From the NCBI RefSeq assembly GCF_003418935.1, contig NZ_QVMT01000007.1, forward strand, positions 186,001 to 250,000: 64,000 nucleotides of DNA. Reading direction: 5' to 3'. Below, piece after piece: positions 1 through 6,898 of the stretch. The notes under the pieces were generated by a model, which saw only the letters and a list, made by a program, of their open reading frames with translations, searched no databases and was not told the origin of the DNA. This DNA comes from Emticicia sp. C21. GTDB taxonomy: Bacteria > Bacteroidota > Bacteroidia > Cytophagales > Spirosomataceae. The position numbers and the translations under genes were made by a program. The first letter of the stretch is position 1. Every line of letters starts with the position of its first letter.

Positions 1-781
1 CATAGTCACCCTCATTTTTCAAAGAAGCACCAATACCTTCTACCGACTGGCTCATTTCAATATTAAATTGTGCCGCCGTACTTGGAATCATATAGTTGGT
101 ATGCGGGTCAATACTTTCAGAGAATGAGTTCATGAAAGATTGGAATACATCTTCTGAACGCCATTTAGCAATTCTCGACTCCCAGCGTTTGTAACGGTCT
201 TTCAGGGTGGCTGTAATAGCGCTGTCTTTACTTCCACTCAATTTCAAATCTAATACCTGACTTTTTACAATTTTACGCCAAACATCATCTAATTCTGCTT
301 CTGATGTTGCCCATGGAGCTTTATCTCTGTCGGTTTCAAAAGTTTCATCACTTGCAAAATCAAAAGGCTTGTCAAGCAAAGTCATGATTTTGTCATATCG
401 GTCTTTATATCTCTTTCTGAAAAGATTAAACACTTCAAAAGGAGCCGTCAAATCACCCTCCAATAAATCTTCGTCGATACCATAACGGTATTTTTCAAAA
501 GACTCAACATCTGCTTTTGTAAAATAGGAATGCCCCCCATCAACATCTTTGAGGAAATTATCCCACACTTTTGAGGAAAAATTATCATCCAGTTTGAATT
601 TTTGATAGTGATGATAACTCAAAAACTGTGTAGCAAATTGCTCCACCTGTTCTTGTGTGCGAGTAGGGATTAACTCCTTATAGCCATACGTTGGCGCGGT
701 AGATGCCTTGGTATTCTGAGCCTTATTCTCAAAGCACCCGAAAAGCCCTGTCAGGGTGAATAGGACTAATATTTTTTTCAT
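1..781 (-). CDS. Carboxy-terminal processing protease (Prc/Tsp, S41), N-terminal part only
   Basis: Partial gene: it runs off the left edge, so only about 260 N-terminal residues are visible. The ATG at 779-781 is followed by MKKILVLFTLTGLFGC, a lipoprotein-type signal with Cys at residue 16. The rest matches the N-terminal domain of Prc/Tsp tail-specific proteases. Its best signature is DPHTNYMIPSTAAQFNIEMS followed by VEGIGASL, which in Prc leads into the PDZ domain. The PDZ and Ser/Lys protease domains lie outside the window. The family trims or degrades envelope proteins from their C-termini in the periplasm. The strand is shared with the FKBP isomerase gene upstream; the 174-bp gap between them suggests separate transcription. 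Confidence 0.88.
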   Translation of the reverse strand, partial: MKKILVLFTLTGLFGCFENKAQNTKASTAPTYGYKELIPTRTQEQVEQFATQFLSYHHYQKFKLDDNFSSKVWDNFLKDVDGGHSYFTKADVESFEKYRYGIDEDLLEGDLTAPFEVFNLFRKRYKDRYDKIMTLLDKPFDFASDETFETDRDKAPWATSEAELDDVWRKIVKSQVLDLKLSGSKDSAITATLKDRYKRWESRIAKWRSEDVFQSFMNSFSESIDPHTNYMIPSTAAQFNIEMSQSVEGIGASLKNEGDY

Positions 782-796
782 AATTTCTAGCATAAT

Positions 797-823
797 AACC
801 CCATCCCCTAAAGGAGAGTTTTG
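797..823. repeat. Intergenic repeat with CCCCTAAAGG core (copy 1)
   Basis: The core CCCCTAAAGGAGAGTTTT in the gap before the protease gene resembles GCCCTAAAGGGGAATTTT at 2953-2970. It looks like one copy of a short dispersed intergenic repeat. Only two copies are visible here, so the family assignment is tentative. Confidence 0.35.
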
Positions 824-955
824 ATTTAAAATATGACAACTCTGTTAAATTATATGCCTTAAAAAGCTATTTGTAAGCGAATTACTAAATTGTTAACAAT
901 TATCAAACCGATATAGTTGCCTATTTTATAATCTCTCTCCTACAATGCTCTTATA

Positions 956-1699
956 TTATTTTACTATATCTATCAACTCCAGATCAAAAATCAATACCTG
1001 ATTTGGGCCAATGCTTGGCGGACCTTGTGGACCGTAAGCTAAATTTGCCGGAATAAATACTTTCCATTTAGAACCAACCGGCATTATCTGTAATATTTCC
1101 TGCCAACCTTGTATCACCTGTGTTACACCAAACTCTGCAGGCTCACCTCTTTGTACTGAACTATCAAAAATTGTTCCATCAATCGTTGTTCCATGATAGT
1201 GTACTTTTACTTTATCAGTCGCCACAGGTTTTGCTCCTGTTCCTTCTTTTACCACCTGATATTGCAGGCCACTTGGTAAAGTTATGATTCCAGCTTTTGA
1301 TTTATTTGTAGCCAGAAATGCGTCTCCGGCTTTTTGATTCGAAGCAGCTTTTTTCATGGATTCATTCTGGAAATAGCCTTGTATATAAGCATTGGCTGCA
1401 CCTGGCTCTAAAGCTGTTTGCTTGCCACTTAATATGTCGTTAATTGCACTTGCCAACAAATCTGTATTACATTTGATATTCTGTTGTTTCAGATTGGCTC
1501 CGATATTCATCCCGATAGCATAGCTTAATGAATCTAAAGTATTTTTCATCGGGCCACTTGTATTTGCCGCAACTGATTTAGGAGCTGCTGGTTTTGCTGC
1601 TGCCGCAGGAGCCTTTTTAACTGGAGTTTTGGGAGTTTGTGCTACAGCAAATTGTGCGGTAAATAAACTAAGGGAAAGGGCCACTATAATTTTCTTCAT
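956..1699 (-). CDS. Secreted FKBP-type peptidyl-prolyl cis-trans isomerase (FkpA/Mip-like)
   Basis: 247 residues. A Sec signal peptide (residues 1-20, ending FAVAQ) is followed by a Lys/Pro/Ala-rich linker to about residue 50. An FKBP_N-type helical dimerisation segment spans about 50-125 (SYAIGMNIGANLKQQ). The FKBP catalytic domain spans about 145-247, with VKVHYHGTTIDGTIFDSS, VIQGWQEILQIMPVGSKW and IPANLAYGP, all typical active-site segments. The family catalyses proline isomerisation and assists folding of periplasmic or outer-membrane proteins. It lies just upstream of the Prc-like protease on the same strand, a reasonable periplasmic quality-control neighbourhood, though a shared operon is not demonstrated. 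The ATG start is fixed by the signal peptide. Confidence 0.93.
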   Translation of the reverse strand: MKKIIVALSLSLFTAQFAVAQTPKTPVKKAPAAAAKPAAPKSVAANTSGPMKNTLDSLSYAIGMNIGANLKQQNIKCNTDLLASAINDILSGKQTALEPGAANAYIQGYFQNESMKKAASNQKAGDAFLATNKSKAGIITLPSGLQYQVVKEGTGAKPVATDKVKVHYHGTTIDGTIFDSSVQRGEPAEFGVTQVIQGWQEILQIMPVGSKWKVFIPANLAYGPQGPPSIGPNQVLIFDLELIDIVK

Positions 1700-1830
1700 T
1701 TTTAGAAACGCTGTTTTTTAGAAATTTGTTAAGAGTAACAAATAAACGTACTTTTAGCTGAAAAATTAGACGTGTTTGAAAAAAAACTATAAAAAATATT
1801 AATTTTCCTTAAATTTTAAGAATTTTTAAC

Positions 1831-2958
1831 ATGGCTTTAAGCTTAGAAGAAATCAGGCGATATGACAGGCAAATACTCCTGCCCGAACTGGGTTTAGAGG
1901 GCCAGGAAATGTTGAAACAAGCCAAAGTTCTAATGATTGGTTGCGGCGGATTGGGTAGTCCTGTATTGTTGTATTTAGCTGCAGCTGGCGTTGGCACATT
2001 AGGAATTGTTGAAGATGATACCATTGCTCTGAGTAATCTGCAAAGACAGATTCTATATTCGTCGGATAAGGTAGGATTATCAAAATTGCAGGAAGCTGAA
2101 AACCGCTTAAAGGAACTAAATCCCTCGGTTACGATTCATAAGTATGAAACTCGCCTTACTTCTGCTAATGCCTTAGCTATTATCAAAGACTACGATATTG
2201 TAGTTGATGGCACAGATAATTTCCCGACACGCTACTTGGTAAATGATGCTTGTGTGATATTGAATAAGCCTTTTGTTTATGGAGCTATTCATCGGTTTGA
2301 GGGACAAGTTGCTGTATTTAATTATCAAGGTTCTTCTACCTACCGCGATTTATTTCCAACCCCTCCCCCACCCGAGCAGGCACCCAATTGTGCTGAAGCT
2401 GGTGTATTAGGCGTATTGCCCGGCATTATTGGCTCTATGCAGGCATTAGAAGCCATTAAGGTTATTGCTGAAATTGGCGAACCATTGGTAGGGAAATTAT
2501 TAATGCTTGATACGCTATCGATGCAAAGCAGAATGCTTAAAATACCTAAAATACCTGGTGCATTAAAAATAGACAAGCTGATAGATTATGAATTGTTTTG
2601 TGGTGTTAGTGCCGTAAATAAAGAAAACGATGAAATAAATTATGACGAGTATCTTACTTTAGTGGCTAACGCTAAGTACGGTAAAGAATCATCCTTTCAA
2701 TTAATTGATGTAAGGGAACAATACGAGTTCAATACCTATAATATAGGAGGTGAATTAATGCCATTTTCTGAATTAGAAAAACATATTCCTAAAATAAGAA
2801 GAGATAAAACTGTAATCATTCATTGCCAGAGCGGTATCAGAAGTCGCAGAGCTATAAATTTATTAAGAGAACAATATGGGTATACAAATCTGCTTAATTT
2901 TGCAGGAGGCTTAAATGCTATGTCGGATGCCCCTAACCGATACGTCGGACCGCCCTAA
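1831..2958 (+). CDS. HesA/MoeB/ThiF-family adenylyltransferase with C-terminal rhodanese domain
   Basis: 375 residues. The N-terminal ThiF/MoeB domain (about 5-245) has RYDRQILLPELG, the nucleotide loop GCGGLGSP and the segment PNCAEAGVLGVLPG. The family adenylates the C-terminal glycine of a ubiquitin-like sulfur carrier such as MoaD or ThiS. The C-terminal rhodanese domain (about 265-370) carries the active-site loop HCQSGIRSR, suited to persulfide transfer. Oddly, the four zinc-binding cysteines of E. coli MoeB are absent: the first pair aligns with T170/D173 and the second with A244/I247. The last dozen residues (from MSDAPNRYVGPP) are encoded by what looks like an intergenic repeat. No carrier-protein gene is nearby, so moeB versus thiF cannot be chosen. 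Confidence 0.88.
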   Translation: MALSLEEIRRYDRQILLPELGLEGQEMLKQAKVLMIGCGGLGSPVLLYLAAAGVGTLGIVEDDTIALSNLQRQILYSSDKVGLSKLQEAENRLKELNPSVTIHKYETRLTSANALAIIKDYDIVVDGTDNFPTRYLVNDACVILNKPFVYGAIHRFEGQVAVFNYQGSSTYRDLFPTPPPPEQAPNCAEAGVLGVLPGIIGSMQALEAIKVIAEIGEPLVGKLLMLDTLSMQSRMLKIPKIPGALKIDKLIDYELFCGVSAVNKENDEINYDEYLTLVANAKYGKESSFQLIDVREQYEFNTYNIGGELMPFSELEKHIPKIRRDKTVIIHCQSGIRSRRAINLLREQYGYTNLLNFAGGLNAMSDAPNRYVGPP

Positions 2959-2970
2959 AGGGGAATTTTT
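2927..2970. repeat. CCCCTAAAGG-type repeat overlapping the end of the ThiF-family gene (copy 2)
   Basis: The sequence around GCCCTAAAGGGGAATTTT, with flanking ATGCCCCTAA and CGTCGGAC, resembles the repeat at 797-823. It supplies the last codons and the stop of the adenylyltransferase gene. This is consistent with a repeat inserted at the gene end. Confidence 0.35.
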
Positions 2971-2997
2971 ATTGACTTATACCTCATAGTTAGACAA

Positions 2998-3456
2998 ATG
3001 GCACATTCATTTATGAAAGAGGAGATATTAGAAAAAGTAAAAGAAATTATAGAAAAACGAATGGACACCTCCTGGCAAGCCATGGAAGCAGCGAAAAATT
3101 CGGCCAATGAAGAGGGAAAAAGTTCTGCTGGGGATAAATATGAAACTGCCCGGGCAATGGGACAAATAGACCGCGAAATGAATGGCAGAATGTACGAACA
3201 AGCTCGTCTGGAAAGATTAACTTTAGAAAAAATAAACCCTCAGATTACCCAACCAAATGTGGGCTTAGGTTCAATGGTTAAAACAACGATGGGTGATTTT
3301 TTTGTAGCCGTCGGTGCAGGCATTGTAGCCTTAAATGGTAAGAATGTTATGGTTATCTCTCCCCAAGCTCCAATTGGTCAGATATTAATAGGTAAAGCTG
3401 CTCAGGAAGCTTTTGAGTTTAGGGGGAAAAGGTATATGATTGAATCTATCGAGTGA
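2998..3456 (+). CDS. GreA/GreB C-terminal-domain-like protein
   Basis: 152 residues. The N-terminal half is charged and helical, with SSAGDKYETARAMGQIDRE, which resembles the coiled-coil arm of transcript cleavage factors. The C-terminal half (about 80-150) contains SPQAPIGQILIGKAAQEAF, like the FKBP-fold GreA/B C-terminal domain, in which an 'SPIGxALIGK' segment is typical. Members of this short Bacteroidota group are often labelled '3-oxoacyl-ACP synthase' in databases, but nothing here resembles that thiolase-fold enzyme. A role at RNA polymerase is inferred from fold similarity only. The start may be at 2998 or at the in-frame ATG at 3013 (MKEEIL). Confidence 0.7.
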   Translation: MAHSFMKEEILEKVKEIIEKRMDTSWQAMEAAKNSANEEGKSSAGDKYETARAMGQIDREMNGRMYEQARLERLTLEKINPQITQPNVGLGSMVKTTMGDFFVAVGAGIVALNGKNVMVISPQAPIGQILIGKAAQEAFEFRGKRYMIESIE

Positions 3457-3478
3457 TATTCCAATTAAGTAAGTTACT

Positions 3479-3590
3479 GATTGAGTGATTAAATTATAAC
3501 TATTTTAATTGATAGAATATCTAAATGAGTAATGCTAATAATAGCTCAAGAAAATAATCACTCAATCATACATTCACTAAATCACTCAAT
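3479..3590. repeat. Dispersed TTTAGTGA-type inverted repeat, copy A
   Basis: A perfect 13-bp inverted repeat (GATTGAGTGATTA at 3479-3491 and its complement at 3555-3567) is followed by more TCACTAAATCACTCAAT words. It separates two convergent genes and may act as a bidirectional terminator. The same words recur in four other gaps of this window. Confidence 0.6.
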
Positions 3591-3591
3591 T

Positions 3592-4338
3592 TTACTTCAC
3601 CACCCATTGTAATACTTTCGATAAGGGCTTGGCATAGAGGGTATACCAACGTGGTGTAAGACCATTCATTGTCCAGGCACGACGGTCTTCTTTGTTGGCT
3701 CTGATTCGGTTCTTAAGAGATGCGTTACTTGTTCCTCCGGTACGCATTTTCATCAATACTTCTGGAATATAAAAGGAAGAAACGTTGTGTTTATATAACA
3801 TGCGGAGCATTAATTCATAATCACCTGCACTTCTGAAAGAAGTATCATACAAGCCATAGGCATCATACGCCGATTTTTTTAGAAAAAAAGCCGTGTGCGG
3901 AGGCATCCAACCCATCAGAAAATTCTTTTTGTCGTATTTGCCTGATTTCCAGTTGCGCACTACCTTATTGACATCTTCGTTATCTACATAATATAAATCT
4001 CCATATACTGAGTCAGCTTTTGATTCCTGAAAGGCTTTTGCTACTTTAGAAATCACCTGATTATCCGGATAAAAATCATCAGAACCCATAATGCCTACTA
4101 CCTCTCCTGTAGCCATTGCTACACCCTTACTCATGGCTTCATAGATACCACTATCCCTCTCAGATACCCACTTGATTTTATCACCATATGATTTCAGAAT
4201 GTCTACCGTGCCATCTTTTGAAGCACCATCAGCAACGATGTATTCAATATCCGGATAATCTTGAGAAAGTACACTCTCAATAGTATCGCGGATAGTAGCG
4301 GCAGAATTGTAAGCGGCAGTAACAATTGAAATCTTCAT
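3592..4338 (-). CDS. Glycosyltransferase family 2
   Basis: 248 residues. The GT-A start MKISIVTAAYNSAATI, the nucleotide-sugar segment YIVADGASKDGT and the metal-binding GIMGSDDFYPD place it in family 2. A further segment, WMPPHTAFFLKKSAYDAYG, is common in GT2 enzymes of the WcaA type that build exopolysaccharide or O-antigen. It has no membrane segment, so it probably acts at the cytoplasmic face. It stands alone here with no other polysaccharide genes beside it, so donor and acceptor cannot be named. Confidence 0.9.
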   Translation of the reverse strand: MKISIVTAAYNSAATIRDTIESVLSQDYPDIEYIVADGASKDGTVDILKSYGDKIKWVSERDSGIYEAMSKGVAMATGEVVGIMGSDDFYPDNQVISKVAKAFQESKADSVYGDLYYVDNEDVNKVVRNWKSGKYDKKNFLMGWMPPHTAFFLKKSAYDAYGLYDTSFRSAGDYELMLRMLYKHNVSSFYIPEVLMKMRTGGTSNASLKNRIRANKEDRRAWTMNGLTPRWYTLYAKPLSKVLQWVVK

Positions 4339-4447
4339 GAAGTGATGTCAGATTTTAGGATTTACTCTGTTTAGAGGAGATTATGATTTACGTGACAAAA
4401 ATACAAAAGACAAACATAGAAAAGGAGTTTTTCGGCTACTTTGTTCT

Positions 4448-5272
4448 TTACAACCCATAAAAACGAGTAGCGTTTTCTCCAAAAAGTTTATCTTTTTCGG
4501 TTTTACTCAATTTATTAAAATAAGATTGCACAATAGATAATTGTTCTTCATAAGTACCTGCTACTAAGCAAACAGGCCAGTCGGAACCATACATGATTCT
4601 ATCAGTACCGAAAAACTCTAACGCCATATCCAGATAAATATAAAAATCTTCTTTTTTCCATTTGTGCCAATCAGTTTCTGTTACCATACCTGAAATCTTG
4701 CAGAATACATGCTCATGTTGCGCAATCTCTTTCATATAATTCGACCATTTACTGATTTCTTTATTTTTAATATCCGGCTTGGCAATATGATCTATCACAA
4801 ACTTGTTATCAGGACATTCACGAACCAGATGCAAGGCATCTTTTAATTGTTTCGGATAAATCAATATATCATAGGTGTAGTCAAAATCTACTAATTTCTT
4901 TACTCCTTTAACAAAACTATCGTGCTGCATAAAGCCCAAGGGCTCACCTTGCACAATATGTCTGAAACCTTTCAGTTTGTTAAATTGCTTAAAATAACTC
5001 AAGCGTTCCCATAAATTTTCGGCTCTTAAATCAACCCAGCCCACTACTCCTTTGATGAAATCATATAAATCGGCAAATTTCAGAAAATCATCATTCTCTT
5101 GCTCAGTCTGATTCACTTGCACCAACACACAGCCATCAAATCCATTCTTTTGTAAAATGGGTTCTAAATCAGCAGGTAAAAAATCACGCTGGATGGCTTT
5201 CATTGAATCATCAATCCAGGCATAATCTGCTGCATTATAATACCAGAAATGTTGGTGTGCATCAATAGTCAT
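4448..5272 (-). CDS. Amidohydrolase of the L-fuconolactonase/PDC-hydrolase type
   Basis: About 274 residues. The N-terminal metal motif DAHQHFWYY, the motif FVIDHIAKP and the C-terminal MYGSDWPVC are characteristic of the amidohydrolase_2 group, which contains L-fucono-1,5-lactonase and 2-pyrone-4,6-dicarboxylate hydrolase. These enzymes open sugar lactones or related rings in the cytoplasm. An upstream in-frame TTG at 5279-5281 would add three residues; the ATG at 5270-5272 is preferred because the protein then starts directly with the conserved beta-strand. The carotenoid gene ends 22 bp upstream on the same strand, so co-transcription is possible. The substrate is not determinable from context. 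Confidence 0.85.
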   Translation of the reverse strand: MTIDAHQHFWYYNAADYAWIDDSMKAIQRDFLPADLEPILQKNGFDGCVLVQVNQTEQENDDFLKFADLYDFIKGVVGWVDLRAENLWERLSYFKQFNKLKGFRHIVQGEPLGFMQHDSFVKGVKKLVDFDYTYDILIYPKQLKDALHLVRECPDNKFVIDHIAKPDIKNKEISKWSNYMKEIAQHEHVFCKISGMVTETDWHKWKKEDFYIYLDMALEFFGTDRIMYGSDWPVCLVAGTYEEQLSIVQSYFNKLSKTEKDKLFGENATRFYGL

Positions 5273-5294
5273 TGAAATCAAGAGTTAGGATAGA

Positions 5295-5939
5295 TTAATA
5301 GATAAAATTTTGTATGCCGAAAAAACAAATCTGCAAAATCAATAACCAACGTGCAATCGGGTTGTCTTTTCTGAATCTCATACTATGAAATAAAGTTAGC
5401 AAAACCGCTGAAACGATAAACCAGGCTATATAATTCTCAATGGGAGGATTTGCTTCTTTCCACGACCACATATTTAAGCGAATGGCAACAGGCTCAACCA
5501 GGAAATCGAGCATGGTCATTAGCAAAGCACCATAGAGTACTTTAATATAAATAGGTTTAGACGTTTGGCAAAAAGAGCTACCAACACAGTAAACTAATAA
5601 AAGCCAGTTTACACCTATAACAGGTGGCACTTCCAGAATCTTAAAGCCTAATGTCGTTTCATATTGATACTCTCCAAATATAACTCCAGTTTTTACACCT
5701 GCTAACTCTATAAAAAAACCAGTAAGAAAGGTAATGACACAAAATATGATAAAACTACGGTTCCATTGTTGATGGAAATAAAGCAGGATACCCAATGAGA
5801 CCAGCAGATTAAAAGGTGTAAGCCATTGAAAGAGATGTGTTGTTTGCGGGATATTCAGGCCTATTAACCCGGCTATATACATCGCTGTGAGTAAGACTAA
5901 ATAAGATATAGGGTTAGTCGAGTTATTTTTAAATAGCAT
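5295..5939 (-). CDS. Carotenoid biosynthesis membrane protein (DUF422/CruF-like)
   Basis: 214 residues with about six to seven hydrophobic segments. Diagnostic stretches are FFIELAGVKTGVIFGEYQY, PPVIGVNWLLLVY and MLDFLVEPVAIRLNMWSW, matching the DUF422 family that includes the carotenoid hydratase CruF. The family adds water across the terminal double bond of linear carotenoids. The 3-prime end of the kinase gene overlaps its start by 11 bp, indicating translational coupling. No other carotenoid genes are in view, so pigment production is inferred only. Confidence 0.82.
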   Translation of the reverse strand: MLFKNNSTNPISYLVLLTAMYIAGLIGLNIPQTTHLFQWLTPFNLLVSLGILLYFHQQWNRSFIIFCVITFLTGFFIELAGVKTGVIFGEYQYETTLGFKILEVPPVIGVNWLLLVYCVGSSFCQTSKPIYIKVLYGALLMTMLDFLVEPVAIRLNMWSWKEANPPIENYIAWFIVSAVLLTLFHSMRFRKDNPIARWLLILQICFFGIQNFIY

Positions 5940-6777
5940 TAGTATGATATTTTACCAATCCATCAATAGGAGTTACCAATATATTTCCGATTTGCAGTTT
6001 TTTACTTTCAGCTAATTCTCTCAAAATCTCCTTATAGTAAAACCCGATAGACCCCACAAAATTAAGTTTTACCTCAAAACACATCGGATATTTGAGAATA
6101 TATTTCTCAAAAAATAGTCTGAAAGAATCCCCTACTAAATCATGGCAAAACTGATCTTGCACATTATCTGAGATAAACTTGGCAAATGTGGCAAAGTATC
6201 TGTTTGGAAATGGCTTGTAGTAAGCATTATCTAAAACCATCAGCCTATCCATTGCGCCATACTGTGCTTCAAATAGTTGTCTGATATTGGCAGGCATTTC
6301 TTTATGAAGATAAGCTAATAGCAGAGATTTCCCCAGGTGTCCTCCACTTCCCTCATCACCTAACCAGAAACCTAAAGGTGGTACCTGAAAGGCAATTTTT
6401 TCTCCATCGAAATAACACGAATTAGAGCCTGTACCTAAAATGCAACCTATCCCCTCCTGATGCCCACAGGAAGCTCTTGCAGCACCGAGAACATCGCTTT
6501 GCACATCTATATGTTCAATTTCTTTAAAAACTTTCAGAATGGCTGTTCTTAATACAGCTGCTTTTTCATCATTGGTAATACCTGTACCATAATAAAAAAC
6601 CTGTGTGATTCTATCGTTGCAATGAGGTACCAGGCTGGTCTGCAGTTCAGTAGCTATAGAATTGGCATCCTGATAATAGGGACTAAAACCCACGGTCTGG
6701 GTTTGCCCTACAATCTTGTTTCCATCTACAATTCGCCAATCTGTTTTGGTTGAACCACTGTCTGCAATTAATATCAT
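5929..6777 (-). CDS. BadF/BadG-type ATPase, N-acetylglucosamine kinase-like
   Basis: 282 residues. The phosphate-1 motif LIADSGSTKTDWRIVDG, the segment GCILGTGSNSCYFDG and the acidic GFWLGDEGSGGHLGK identify the actin-fold BadF/BadG/BcrA/BcrD family, whose soluble Bacteroidota members resemble N-acetylglucosamine kinase. The expected reaction is ATP-dependent phosphorylation of an amino sugar in the cytoplasm, useful for cell-wall or chitin recycling. It is the first gene of a coupled pair with the carotenoid protein (11-bp overlap). The sugar specificity is inferred from the family and not proven. Confidence 0.82.
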   Translation of the reverse strand: MILIADSGSTKTDWRIVDGNKIVGQTQTVGFSPYYQDANSIATELQTSLVPHCNDRITQVFYYGTGITNDEKAAVLRTAILKVFKEIEHIDVQSDVLGAARASCGHQEGIGCILGTGSNSCYFDGEKIAFQVPPLGFWLGDEGSGGHLGKSLLLAYLHKEMPANIRQLFEAQYGAMDRLMVLDNAYYKPFPNRYFATFAKFISDNVQDQFCHDLVGDSFRLFFEKYILKYPMCFEVKLNFVGSIGFYYKEILRELAESKKLQIGNILVTPIDGLVKYHTNAI

Positions 6778-6785
6778 CTTTTATA

Positions 6786-6896
6786 ATTTAGTGAATGAAT
6801 GATTTAGTGATTGTGTGAATAAGGAAAATATATAAATTGTCAACAAAGATTAAAATCGCTGATAATAAATACGCATTAATCACACATTCACTAAAT
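6786..6896. repeat. Dispersed TTTAGTGA-type inverted repeat, copy B
   Basis: A perfect 12-bp inverted repeat pairs ATTTAGTGAATG (6786-6797) with its complement at 6885-6896. It fills the 121-bp gap between the LptD gene and the downstream kinase gene, so it could end or attenuate the LptD transcript. Confidence 0.6.
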
Positions 6897-6898
6897 TC

